From Chryseobacterium tagetis (lineage in GTDB: Bacteria; Bacteroidota; Bacteroidia; Flavobacteriales; Weeksellaceae): DNA of 64,000 nt. The translations under genes and the position numbers were made by a program. Position 1 is the first letter of the stretch, and each line of letters begins with the position of its first letter. A model generated the notes under the pieces. The model saw nothing but the letters and a program-made list of their open reading frames with translations. It was not told the origin of the DNA and did no database searches. The stretch is from the NCBI RefSeq assembly GCF_016735585.2, contig NZ_JAERSE020000001.1, positions 496,001 to 560,000 of the forward strand. Direction: 5' to 3'. Positions 35,204 to 43,483 of this stretch are shown here, one piece after another.

Positions 35204-38122
35204 ATGAAAAATTACAATTTTGTATCAAGGGTATTGAACCTCTCCCTTTTTATACTGATGTTGCTGTATAGCAATCAGGTTTTTGCAGACGGTTCAGTCA
35301 ATCTTTTCCCGAGTGGAGGATCGGGAAACAGAGCTTTTTTAAGATCTGATACCAATTCCAGCACCAGTTATCCTTTCCCCAACAATGGAGTGCATTATGT
35401 CTATGCAAAAGCAGGTGAAAGAATCACTTTAGCTTCCAGCGCCCAAGGATCCGGATCGGCAGGAATTCGCCTTTACGGTCCTACAGGAACGCAAATCGGA
35501 AACTATACTTCTGGTGGTCAGATCGCCAATCGTGTGAATGAATTAGCTGGACCTCAGTTGTTTGGAGCATCGGTTACCAACCGCTATACACCGATATATT
35601 ATCAGATTCCTTCCGGTGGGGATGGAGTTTACCGTGTTGAGTTTGATTCCAGGAGTTCAGGAACTTCAATTCCAAATACCACCGCGGTTAGTGCTTCTAC
35701 ATGGACGCAAAATACATCTCAATATATTGTAGCCTGGGATATTTCTGTAATTAATACAGCGAACACAGCCTTTATTCCTGGACGTTCATACGTTAATGTA
35801 TTGAATTTATACATTCCGGCAACCAATAATGTGAATGATAGTTTTTGGGGGCAGGTTTTTGTTCTTACAAAAGACGGATATACTTACAAAGTAAACAATA
35901 ACGGAAACAACGGGATTGCCTTTACTTTTTTCGTAAATAACAATGGTTTTATTGATCCGTCAACAGGATTGGCAACTTATAAAAGTATTAATTCTACGGC
36001 ATCAGCTGATTTAACAGGAAAGATACAGAATCCGAACAGCGTTGATACAAGCCAGCAAATTACCCATAAAATGTTTTATGTTTTACCTTCCAGTGATCTT
36101 CCTACTTCTGCACAAGGTGCACTGTATGGCGTAACGGGAGGAGGAAATGCATGGTTGAAGAATGCTGTTGTTGCCCCTACTGCAAGTGATGTGAAATTCA
36201 AAGGAGTAGATGGTACGATAGGTCAGATGGGAAGCAAAGGAGGATATGTTAATTTTAATGCGGCCGCTGCCGGAAGCTATACCGTTATGATTGAAAGTAC
36301 ATCTGTTCCAGCTGCATTTACTCCACGTACTCTTACAGGAGCTGCTGTTTTGGGAGATAATAATATATTTTGGGATGGTAAGGACGGGAATGGAAATGCT
36401 GTTCCTTCCGGTACACTTCCTGTTAAGGTTACTGTTCAGCTACAGGGAGCAGAAGTTCACTTCCCTTTCTTTGATATGGAATGGAATATTAATGGAACCA
36501 TTATTCAGCGTTTAGATCCTACGAATTTATCGAATGTAGCTTCGAGCCTTGTATGGTGGAATGATACCGGAATCTCTCAGGTAAGCAGTGTAAGTACCTA
36601 TGGAACGAATTCAAACCCAACCAACAATAGCCAATTGACTACTGCACAGGGAGGAGCAAACAGTTCCGGTACCGATAGTACCATAAACGGACACTCTTGG
36701 GGTTCAGGTGGATCAAATACAACAGGAGCAGGGCAGTTCGGAAATGAAAAATCTCTGGATACATGGACGTTTATAAAAGGAGCCGCTGTAACTGAGACAA
36801 CAAGCGTAGTGGTTAAAATTGCTGATCTTAAAGTGTCTTCAATTACTCCGAATAAAACATCAGTCATTCCTGACGATCTTATCGAGTTTACGGTAAAAGT
36901 AAAAAATGACGGACCTGATGGAGTGACAGGAGCGCCTTTCCAGTTTATTTTACCGGCTGGGTTCCAAAATGGAGGGACAGCTGTTTTCAATGGAAACTCT
37001 TGTGGAACAGAATCTTCCGTGATCACTTATAATTCAAGTACCGGAACCTATTCTTCTGTATTGGATTTACCTAATGGATGTGAAGTAACTTATAAATTTA
37101 TTGTTAAAGCGACAGGTTTGGCAGCAACGGGAACTAATAATTCTTTTAAAGCGACGATTCTTCGACCAAATGATGTTACTGATCCGGATGCTACAAATAC
37201 AAACCAGGGAGTTCCACCAACCAATGCGGAATATGAATGTGCAAATAATGGATTGGGAGGTACTTGTAACAATATTAAAAGTACGGCATTGTATTTCTCT
37301 CAAGCTGCAGTGTGTACCACTCCGGTAAGTGGAAATTCTTTCAGCTGGTCTTATAATGGAAATGCTCCTTCGAATCCTGTAACGCAGACATTTACTCAGC
37401 CATCTGCAAATTATGGATTTGTCTTGGATCTGTTTAAACTGGATAATTCATTTAATATGAATATTAACGGGACTCAGCTCGCTACCCAAGAAATTCAGTT
37501 TGAAGCAGGCCAGACTCCGGCAGTGAATATCCGTTTTGCTGATGGAGATGTGTACGGAGCAGGAAGCATTCCGCAGGTGTATAACATAGTAGGAACTGCA
37601 GCTCATCCGTTGATCAGAGTGGTAATCAGTCCTACAGGTATTGTATCTCTGTATGGTTCTAAAACAAGTAACGGACCTTTATTCCCACTTGAGCTATATA
37701 ATGGAAATTCTTTAAACATAGTGAACTGGAATACAACGACTAATAATACAGTCGTGGCAACTGAGTTGGTCGTGGGAGCAACGAGTATGGAAGGGATAGG
37801 ATATGGGTTAAATATTGCGCCATGTGCTTGTTACAATCCTGCCTTTACACCGGGAACAGGTCCTGATACTAAACTAGGATTTACACTATTGAAAAGAGCA
37901 GGAGCAGGTTCTGCAGACAATTGGCCAATGGTAAGAAAATCAGGACATATCGCACTGGAGTCTAATAAGCAAGGTTTTGTCATTACAAGAATGTCTACAG
38001 CTAGTATTTCAGCAATCGCTTCGCCTCAGGAAGGAATGATGGTATACGATACAGATGTTAAGTGTTTAAAGATATATTCAGATGCGTCATGGTCATGTTT
38101 TTCTCAGCCGGCATGTCCTTAA
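35204..38122 (+). CDS. Large secreted surface protein with DUF11-like domain
   Basis: 972 residues with a signal peptide (LNLSLFILMLLYSNQVFA). The N-terminal 500 residues are Gly/Ser/Asn-rich and beta-structured (DGSVNLFPSGGSGNRAFLRS). About residues 545-640 resemble a DUF11/CARDB-like Ig fold (ITPNKTSVIPDDLIEFTVKV). The last 80 residues (VRKSGHIALESNKQGFVITR, EGMMVYDTDVKCLKIYSDAS) form a flavobacterial C-terminal module also seen in part in the next gene. Likely an adhesin or matrix protein. A type IX sorting domain was not recognised. Confidence 0.8.
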   Translation: MKNYNFVSRVLNLSLFILMLLYSNQVFADGSVNLFPSGGSGNRAFLRSDTNSSTSYPFPNNGVHYVYAKAGERITLASSAQGSGSAGIRLYGPTGTQIGNYTSGGQIANRVNELAGPQLFGASVTNRYTPIYYQIPSGGDGVYRVEFDSRSSGTSIPNTTAVSASTWTQNTSQYIVAWDISVINTANTAFIPGRSYVNVLNLYIPATNNVNDSFWGQVFVLTKDGYTYKVNNNGNNGIAFTFFVNNNGFIDPSTGLATYKSINSTASADLTGKIQNPNSVDTSQQITHKMFYVLPSSDLPTSAQGALYGVTGGGNAWLKNAVVAPTASDVKFKGVDGTIGQMGSKGGYVNFNAAAAGSYTVMIESTSVPAAFTPRTLTGAAVLGDNNIFWDGKDGNGNAVPSGTLPVKVTVQLQGAEVHFPFFDMEWNINGTIIQRLDPTNLSNVASSLVWWNDTGISQVSSVSTYGTNSNPTNNSQLTTAQGGANSSGTDSTINGHSWGSGGSNTTGAGQFGNEKSLDTWTFIKGAAVTETTSVVVKIADLKVSSITPNKTSVIPDDLIEFTVKVKNDGPDGVTGAPFQFILPAGFQNGGTAVFNGNSCGTESSVITYNSSTGTYSSVLDLPNGCEVTYKFIVKATGLAATGTNNSFKATILRPNDVTDPDATNTNQGVPPTNAEYECANNGLGGTCNNIKSTALYFSQAAVCTTPVSGNSFSWSYNGNAPSNPVTQTFTQPSANYGFVLDLFKLDNSFNMNINGTQLATQEIQFEAGQTPAVNIRFADGDVYGAGSIPQVYNIVGTAAHPLIRVVISPTGIVSLYGSKTSNGPLFPLELYNGNSLNIVNWNTTTNNTVVATELVVGATSMEGIGYGLNIAPCACYNPAFTPGTGPDTKLGFTLLKRAGAGSADNWPMVRKSGHIALESNKQGFVITRMSTASISAIASPQEGMMVYDTDVKCLKIYSDASWSCFSQPACP

Positions 38123-38171
38123 TCGTAAATAATGAAGCAAAAAAATTAAAGAATTTAAATAAGAGAAACCC

Positions 38172-38741
38172 ATGAAAAAAATACTTCTAATTCTCGCTAT
38201 TTCATATTCGGGATTCGCATTCTCACAAGTAATTATGGGGGATGCAGTAGGAACAGCAACGAATAAACAATCTGTTCTCTTAGAATTCGCTGCCGGTCAG
38301 AATAAGGGAATAATTTTACCTTACGTGAGAACGGTTCCTGCGGGATCGGGATTGGTAGAGGGAACATTCATATTAGATACTTCAGATGCTACAAAGGCAA
38401 AAGTAAAATATTATAATGGAGTGGTAAGTACAGATTCTCCCAACGGCTGGGTAGATCTGAGCAGCGGACATGAGGCAGATGTAAGTACTCAGATGTCTTC
38501 ACAGCCCACGCAAACTGTAGTAGAAGAGCCAAGTGCAAAAGTTATTATTGGCTCAACAACGACTGCGGCAGATGGAGTATTGGTTTTAGAATCAAACTCT
38601 AAAGCCCTTGTACTTCCTATAGTACAGGATACGAATGATATAGCAGATCCCGCACCGGGAATGATGGTATATATAAATAAAACTGGAGCTAAAAGGCTTG
38701 CAGTCTACAATGGAGGAGGATGGACGTATTGGAAGCCATAA
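38172..38741 (+). CDS. Small secreted protein sharing the GMMVY module
   Basis: 189 residues, signal peptide (ILLILAISYSGFAFS), then two related halves, each moving from a 'vLl-p-v' strand to a tryptophan-ended segment (PNGWVDLSS; PGMMVYINKTGAKRLAVYNGG then WTYWKP). The C-terminal module matches that of the 972-residue protein upstream, from which it is separated by 49 bp; the two are probably one operon and interact at the surface. Function unknown. Confidence 0.72.
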   Translation: MKKILLILAISYSGFAFSQVIMGDAVGTATNKQSVLLEFAAGQNKGIILPYVRTVPAGSGLVEGTFILDTSDATKAKVKYYNGVVSTDSPNGWVDLSSGHEADVSTQMSSQPTQTVVEEPSAKVIIGSTTTAADGVLVLESNSKALVLPIVQDTNDIADPAPGMMVYINKTGAKRLAVYNGGGWTYWKP

Positions 38742-38781
38742 GATGATTCTAAAAAACAAATTTGAAAAAAACGGTTGTGAT

Positions 38782-38805
38782 AAGCAGGTTTTATGAAACC
38801 TGCTT
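38782..38805 (+). terminator. Hairpin terminator after the surface-protein operon
   Basis: Perfect 10-bp stem aagcaggttt (38782-38791), loop tatg, aaacctgctt (38796-38805), followed by ccataatctttt. Confidence 0.7.
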
Positions 38806-38895
38806 CCATAATCTTTTCTGAAATAAAAACTTTAGAATAAATTTTTTGAAGAGTGGGATGAATTGAAGCTGAAATTAATTTTTCAAGATACAGGA

Positions 38896-39165
38896 ATGTG
38901 GGTGTTTAAAAAAAGATTTTATTATTTGATGGGTAAGACTAAGGAACAGATCATTGCTGAGTTTGGAAAAAATTACCTTGATGCAGATGATACATTCTAT
39001 TATACGCTTAATATGACCTGGTTCACAAAAGGAAAAACATTGTCTATCAAATTCAATCATCTGGAAAAAGTAGAGGAAATTGATCTGATGAAAAATGATA
39101 GTTCCGCTATTTCACGTGTTATTGCTAACCTCTTCGATTTTTTGAGACTGAATATAAAATTTTAG
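38896..39165 (+). CDS. Small hypothetical protein
   Basis: 89 residues from ATG 38896 (an in-frame TTG at 38863 would give 100). Charged, without signal peptide or membrane helix. A helical N-terminus (FKKRFYYLMGKTKEQIIAEFG) is followed by a beta-rich middle (DDTFYYTLNMTW, KTLSIKFNHLEKVEEIDLM). I do not recognise the family; the layout is that of a small cytoplasmic protein. It stands alone between two hairpins, so it is an independent unit. Confidence 0.55.
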   Translation: MWVFKKRFYYLMGKTKEQIIAEFGKNYLDADDTFYYTLNMTWFTKGKTLSIKFNHLEKVEEIDLMKNDSSAISRVIANLFDFLRLNIKF

Positions 39166-39325
39166 AAATAATGCAGTTGTTATGATGAAGAATAGATTGT
39201 GATGATACACAATCAAAAAATCTTTCCTTACATTGATTTCCAATATTGGAAATTGTATAAGGTGAGTTAGTTTAGAAAATAGTATAAAAATTCGATTTTG
39301 AGTTTTTCATATTTTGTGTTTGTAT

Positions 39326-39354
39326 AAACCTCTCTTTTGGAGAGGTTTTTTGTT
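39326..39354 (+). terminator. Rho-independent terminator (cctctc family)
   Basis: aaacctctc (39326-39334), loop ttttg, gagaggttt (39340-39348), then more T. Nearly the same hairpin recurs at 40770 and, with a UUCG loop, at 32739. Confidence 0.8.
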
Positions 39355-39436
39355 TTTGTATAAACAGTATTTCAAAAATTGAAATATAAATTAACAAAAC
39401 TCCTAATTATATCCAAAGCATCGTAAAATGTGACCG

Positions 39437-39553
39437 TAAATAATCATGTATTATTACCATATTGTAAATATTTCAAATGGAATAATTGGCAGTAAAAACG
39501 ATTTTAATTTGCAAATAATATATTAAATTGTTTTATTTGTTAAATGCTTTACT
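39437..39553 (+). repeat. 117-bp direct repeat, copy 1 (upstream of TlpA-like gene)
   Basis: Aligns without gaps to 40894-41010 at roughly 80% identity by eye. Shared blocks include attgtaaatatt, atggaataat, cagtaaaa and ttaaattgttttatttgtta. It ends about 90 bp before the TlpA-like start codon, where a promoter is expected. Confidence 0.85.
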
Positions 39554-39644
39554 GGAGTTTCACATTGTAAGGACTAAGACTTAATTTTAATATCAAACTT
39601 ATAAACTGTCTAACTAATTAGACAGTTTTTATATTCTTATAAAA

Positions 39645-40742
39645 ATGAAAAATAAAAGTGTTTTTCTTGTTGTATTTTTTCTATTTATATACTGTTGTAA
39701 AAAGACAGAAAAACAAACTACCATAAAAGGTAATATTCCCAATTTACCTGATGGTACTGTTTATCTTTTTAAAGATTATCCGGGTAACAGAATAGACAGT
39801 ACAAAATCCAAAAATGGAATATTCACCCTAACTCATCAATGGGAAAATAATGAACCTGTTTATATAGGAATAGATCATATCGATAAAAACGGTGTGAATA
39901 GATTTTTTAGTTTTACTACAAAGGCTAAATACAAAGGTATACCAGGATGGGGTACATCAGTTTTTTTATCAGATTCAAACATCATAATGAATGGTGACTT
40001 AAATTACAACACCTATATCGGTATTACATTTCCTGATGATAAAAAGCCTGTTATAGGACCACCTTTAATAACAGGAAGACAGACAGAAGCATACTATAAC
40101 ATTGATGGAGATTTATTTGAAAATATTAATCAGAATACTTTTAAAATTGTAAAAGAAAAATTAGGTACATATCCTGATTCATATTATTTATTATATAAAA
40201 TTGGTGAAAATAAAAATAGTTTTTCAGCTCAACAACTTGAAGATTTTTTGAAATTATTCAAAGGAGAGATTACACAGAGCGATACATATAAAAAACTATA
40301 TGCTTATAATCAAAAAAGATTTAATGAAAAAAAGATTTCTGTTCCTTTACTTGAAAATGACAAAGGTGCGAGAACCAAAATTATCGACCCGAAATACAAA
40401 AAACATCTGATTATATTTTGGGCGAGCTGGTGTGGACCGTGTAGAGAAGAAATCCCTTTATTAAAGAAAATGTATCCACTTTACAATAATGAAACAGAAT
40501 TTATTTCAATATCAATTGACAATGATAAATTGGCTTGGCAAAAAGCATTGAAACAAGAAAATATGACTTGGAAACAACTTTTTGTTGGTGATACAGGTAT
40601 GGATCATGAAGCCTTACAAATCCATTTTAAACTGAATCAGGCAATTCCTTATACCATTTTAATTGACGATAATATGAAAATACTCTCTTCATCTACAGGT
40701 CTTTCAAATGAAGAGAATTTAAAGAAATTGATTAATAAATAA
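39645..40742 (+). CDS. TlpA-like thiol-disulfide oxidoreductase lipoprotein
   Basis: 365 residues. The N-terminus FLVVFFLFIYCCKK suggests a lipoprotein. Residues about 25-120 resemble a DUF4369-type domain (TIKGNIPNLPDGTVYLFKD). The C-terminal 140 residues are a thioredoxin fold with the active site ASWCGPCREE and a cis-Pro segment (IPYTILIDD). It acts in the periplasm on protein disulfides. It shares a duplicated upstream sequence with the precursor-peptide gene that follows (a peptide with three Cys), so a role in the oxidation or reduction of that peptide or of the locus is plausible. Confidence 0.85.
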   Translation: MKNKSVFLVVFFLFIYCCKKTEKQTTIKGNIPNLPDGTVYLFKDYPGNRIDSTKSKNGIFTLTHQWENNEPVYIGIDHIDKNGVNRFFSFTTKAKYKGIPGWGTSVFLSDSNIIMNGDLNYNTYIGITFPDDKKPVIGPPLITGRQTEAYYNIDGDLFENINQNTFKIVKEKLGTYPDSYYLLYKIGENKNSFSAQQLEDFLKLFKGEITQSDTYKKLYAYNQKRFNEKKISVPLLENDKGARTKIIDPKYKKHLIIFWASWCGPCREEIPLLKKMYPLYNNETEFISISIDNDKLAWQKALKQENMTWKQLFVGDTGMDHEALQIHFKLNQAIPYTILIDDNMKILSSSTGLSNEENLKKLINK

Positions 40743-40769
40743 GTTTACAAAATTTAGTGTTTGTATATG

Positions 40770-40793
40770 CCTCTCTTTTGGAGAGGTTTTTTT
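40770..40793 (+). terminator. Rho-independent terminator after the TlpA-like gene
   Basis: cctctc (40770-40775), loop ttttg, gagagg (40781-40786), followed by seven T. Confidence 0.85.
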
Positions 40794-40893
40794 GTGTAAA
40801 ATAGTATTTCAAAAATTGAAAAATTTTGATTAAAATGAGTGATAAATTAATGAAATCCTAATATTCTGTAAGGGACAAAGCAAAACATGAATG

Positions 40894-41010
40894 CAAATAA
40901 TTATTTATTATTATCGTATTGTAAATATTCTATATGGAATAATCGACAGTAAAATCAATTTTTATTTGTAAATACTATGTTAAATTGTTTTATTTGTTAT
41001 ATAATTTACT
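40894..41010 (+). repeat. 117-bp direct repeat, copy 2 (upstream of precursor-peptide gene)
   Basis: Ungapped partner of 39437-39553. The duplication seems to include the preceding terminator and the agtatttcaaaaattgaaa motif at lower similarity. It places the TlpA-like gene and the RiPP genes under the same upstream sequence. Confidence 0.85.
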
Positions 41011-41073
41011 ATTTTAAAATATTTTGATAGTGAATTTATTAAAGCACATTAATAATTTTAATTTAAAAAATTT

Positions 41074-41316
41074 ATGAAAACAAAAAAATTCGAAAAATTA
41101 GAAAGTTTCAAACTTAAAAATGAGAAATTAGAAACAATTTTAGGAGGAGAAGGCGCCCCTGTGAAATCTTTCTATAGTTTTGATGTACAGGCAACAGGTG
41201 CAGGTGAGACTTGTGAGCTTGCTAGTGGACAGTGTCTCTCATATTCAAGTGATATTCTAAATGGGCCGGATGACTATGTTTATTTCAACGTTAATGCTGT
41301 TGATAAACCGTGTTAA
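41074..41316 (+). CDS. Grasp-with-spasm precursor peptide (RiPP)
   Basis: 80 residues: a charged, helical leader (MKTKKFEKLESFKLKNEKLE) ending in a double-glycine site, ILGGEGAP, at about residues 28-35. The core has about 46 residues rich in Ser, Thr, Asp and Glu with three Cys (TCELASGQCLS; DKPC at the end). The leader type, the ATP-grasp and SPASM genes downstream and the hairpin just after the stop identify it as the substrate of this locus. Ser/Thr-to-Asp/Glu ester linkages by the ATP-grasp enzyme are expected; the residues involved are not predictable. No processing exporter is encoded in the window. Confidence 0.82.
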   Translation: MKTKKFEKLESFKLKNEKLETILGGEGAPVKSFYSFDVQATGAGETCELASGQCLSYSSDILNGPDDYVYFNVNAVDKPC

Positions 41317-41330
41317 AAAAATGTATTTTT

Positions 41331-41366
41331 CAAGAGAAGTTTAGAAACTTCTCTTGTTATTTTATT
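41331..41366 (+). terminator. Attenuator-type terminator behind the precursor gene
   Basis: caagagaagttt (41331-41342), ag, aaacttctcttg (41345-41356): a 12-bp inverted repeat followed by ttattttatt. It lies in the 57 bp between the precursor and the next gene and would make precursor mRNA more abundant than maturase mRNA. Confidence 0.8.
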
Positions 41367-41372
41367 AGTAAT

Positions 41373-42416
41373 ATGAAACAATTAATTTTATACATTTCTT
41401 TATTAATAGGTTTAACGTGCAAGGCTCAAAATTTTGAATTGAAAAATAAAAATCTAATTAAATACTACGAGCTAACTAATGAGGCTGAAAATAAGATCAT
41501 TAATAACGATTTAACAAGTGCAAATTCTTTATATAAAGAAGCATTCAAAGAATTCAAATATCCTCATGCTAAAGATTTGCAGAATAGTATGAAGGTTGCT
41601 CTAAAGGTAAATGATTTAGAAACAGCCTATACTCAATATCAATCTCTGAAATGCTTGGGGAATAAATTTGATAATGATTTTTTAACAAATAATTTTAAAA
41701 ATCCGGAACAGTATAAAACAATACCTTGCCAGAATACAATTGATGTAAAATATAAGAAGAGTTTAGATTCTTTAGTTAAGTTAGATCAATATTACAGAAA
41801 TTTATCAGCTGGGAATTATCAGGTGTATAGAAATGAGCTTACAAAAAGTGATAGTATTACCTCTACCAATCTGCTTAAGCTTATTCAAAAAAAAGGATTT
41901 CCTAATGAGTATAATATAGGATTGGACATAAAAAATTCGGTACATTTTCATGACTTTTATCTTATCATTTGGCATCAGTTAGCAAGTAATCTATACAGTC
42001 CTCAACGGGTGAATTTTTCTAAGGAAATTGATAAGGCGCTAAATGATGGCAAAATAAGGCCCGATTTTGCAGGTTTTCTACTTGACTTGAATAATAACAC
42101 CTATGATTATTCCTATTTTAAAATTTCCAAATTTATAACAAATGATGGAAAGGTTGATTGTTGTTATGTCCAAAGTTCATTTTTACCAGAAAAAAGGACA
42201 GAAAAAGCAGATCTTATAATAAAGGAGATTAATAGAAAAAGAAAATTGATAGGTTTATCAACAACCGAAGAAGAAATACATAAAAGTATTTTTTATTTAA
42301 ACAATAAAGATTATGTATTCTCAAATAACGTTATTTCAGGCTATAATTTTAAGAATGATAGTGATGTAGAAATAATAAAAAAGAATTTAATTAAGTTAGA
42401 TGATACTACTCATTAG
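41373..42416 (+). CDS. Secreted protein of unknown function in the RiPP locus
   Basis: 347 residues from ATG 41373; the longer ORF from 41310 begins before the attenuator hairpin and is rejected. Signal peptide (LILYISLLIGLTCKAQ). Residues about 30-120 look like TPR-type helices (AENKIINNDLTSANSLYKEA), and the rest is mixed alpha/beta with CC (DCCYVQSS). I do not recognise the family. It overlaps the ATP-grasp gene by 17 bp, so it is an integral part of this operon, possibly an envelope partner of the mature peptide. Confidence 0.7.
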   Translation: MKQLILYISLLIGLTCKAQNFELKNKNLIKYYELTNEAENKIINNDLTSANSLYKEAFKEFKYPHAKDLQNSMKVALKVNDLETAYTQYQSLKCLGNKFDNDFLTNNFKNPEQYKTIPCQNTIDVKYKKSLDSLVKLDQYYRNLSAGNYQVYRNELTKSDSITSTNLLKLIQKKGFPNEYNIGLDIKNSVHFHDFYLIIWHQLASNLYSPQRVNFSKEIDKALNDGKIRPDFAGFLLDLNNNTYDYSYFKISKFITNDGKVDCCYVQSSFLPEKRTEKADLIIKEINRKRKLIGLSTTEEEIHKSIFYLNNKDYVFSNNVISGYNFKNDSDVEIIKKNLIKLDDTTH

Positions 42417-43326
42417 TGATGAAAATGATACGATGACTGATGAAATATGCAGTTGGCTGTTGTATCAAAAAAAAGAATTCATACGTCTAAACGGAAATCA
42501 GTACATCACTAAAATTCTTTTTGATTTTAAAAAGAATGTATTTATAATTTCTATAAATGATGTTGAATACAATCTGAATGATTTCAAATCGGTTTTTTAC
42601 AGAAATGGTGCAATTTACTATGGAATAACTAACGGAGAAATTGATGATAAATTACTTGAATTTTACAATTCAGAGTTTAAATCAATAACGGGATTTATGT
42701 ATCATTATCTAAAAACAAACGGGGCAAATATATTTGGTAACCTTTTCACTAAAGAAGTAAATAAATTAGAAGTTTTATTTGTGGCAAAATCTTTAGGTTT
42801 AAAAATACCCGATACTTATATTTTATCACAATTAAAAGATTTGGCAAAAATTGATATATCTCAGAAATATATTACCAAAGCTGTTTCTGAAATGAAACCT
42901 ATGTTTGTTGAAAATGCACTGTACCTGAATTACACACATGAAATAGATTCTGATCATTTTCAGAACAAAAATCAAAATATAATCCCTTCTATTATTCAAA
43001 AGAAAATAGAGAGTGTGTATGAAATAAGAGCTTTTTTCTTTGAAAAAAAGATTTGGGCGATTGCCACATTTGATTTTTCGGGTAATGTTGATATCAGAAC
43101 CATAAAAGATAGAGACAAAAAATATCTTTCTTATCAACTTTCTGTAGAAATAAGAAGAAAAATTTTTAAAATGGCAAAAACATTGAATTTAAAATGTGGC
43201 ACAATAGATTTGATAAAATCTGATGATGACTTTTATTTTTTAGAAGTAAATCCATTGGGACAATTTCATCAGGTGAGTTATTATGGAAACTATCAGATAG
43301 AAAAATATATCGCCGATTTATTATGA
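42400..43326 (+). CDS. gwsG: Grasp-with-spasm ATP-grasp peptide maturase
   Basis: 308 residues. Pre-ATP-grasp domain with the start MILLISDENDTMTDEICSWL, then an ATP-grasp fold (ITKAVSEMKPMFVEN; IPSIIQKKIESVYEIRAFFF; LKCGTIDLIKSDDDFYFLEVNPLGQF), the last segment holding the Mg-binding E/N residues. Such enzymes phosphorylate an Asp/Glu side chain of the precursor and join it to Ser/Thr or Lys. Order and neighbours (precursor, GwsG, SPASM protein) match the grasp-with-spasm system. Its stop overlaps the next ATG (ATGA). Confidence 0.9.
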   Translation: MILLISDENDTMTDEICSWLLYQKKEFIRLNGNQYITKILFDFKKNVFIISINDVEYNLNDFKSVFYRNGAIYYGITNGEIDDKLLEFYNSEFKSITGFMYHYLKTNGANIFGNLFTKEVNKLEVLFVAKSLGLKIPDTYILSQLKDLAKIDISQKYITKAVSEMKPMFVENALYLNYTHEIDSDHFQNKNQNIIPSIIQKKIESVYEIRAFFFEKKIWAIATFDFSGNVDIRTIKDRDKKYLSYQLSVEIRRKIFKMAKTLNLKCGTIDLIKSDDDFYFLEVNPLGQFHQVSYYGNYQIEKYIADLL

Positions 43327-43481
43327 CCGATAAGCTTAAATTAAGAGGAATCGAGTTTTCCTTACAGGAATGGAAAAAGAGCCATAATATTTCTGAGGTT
43401 AAATATTCTGAAAACAAAAATAAAAAGAGCTCTAAAACCAAGATCTTTCGCTCAACAAAACATTATTCACTTTTATATTAG
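43323..43481 (+). CDS. Small 52-residue protein between the two maturase genes
   Basis: ATG at 43323 overlaps the ATP-grasp stop (ATGA), and its TAG (43479-43481) is 2 bp before the SPASM gene's ATG. The product is basic and starts MTDKLKLRGIEFSLQEWKKS, with a Lys/Ser-rich middle and the end STKHYSLLY. It has no signal peptide, helix motif or cysteine. The tight overlap on both sides is the main evidence that it is translated. I know of no family for it; a helper of the maturase pair is inference. Alternatively it is only an overlapping reading frame that couples translation. Confidence 0.6.
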   Translation: MTDKLKLRGIEFSLQEWKKSHNISEVKYSENKNKKSSKTKIFRSTKHYSLLY

Positions 43482-43483
43482 AA

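Larger units (their letters stand above)
39166..39644 (+). other. Intergenic region with terminator and duplicated upstream module
   Basis: It contains an 18-nt palindrome (atttccaatattggaaat, 39236-39253), a terminator (39326-39354) and then the first copy of a 117-bp sequence (39437-39553) repeated in front of the precursor-peptide gene. The region upstream of the TlpA-like gene shows no canonical TAnnTTTG element. Confidence 0.5.
40743..41073 (+). other. Intergenic region with terminator and second duplicated module
   Basis: 331 bp: a terminator (40770-40793), the short motif agtatttcaaaaattgaaa also present after the terminator at 39326, and the second copy of the 117-bp repeat (40894-41010), which ends 63 bp before the precursor-peptide start. 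Confidence 0.55.

Noticed and set aside
39236..39253. 18-nt perfect palindrome as an operator
   Set aside because: It may simply be a terminator of the preceding small gene; there is no evidence for protein binding.
41310..41372. Longer N-terminus for the secreted RiPP-locus protein
   Set aside because: It would start before a terminator hairpin and mask the signal peptide that begins at 41373.
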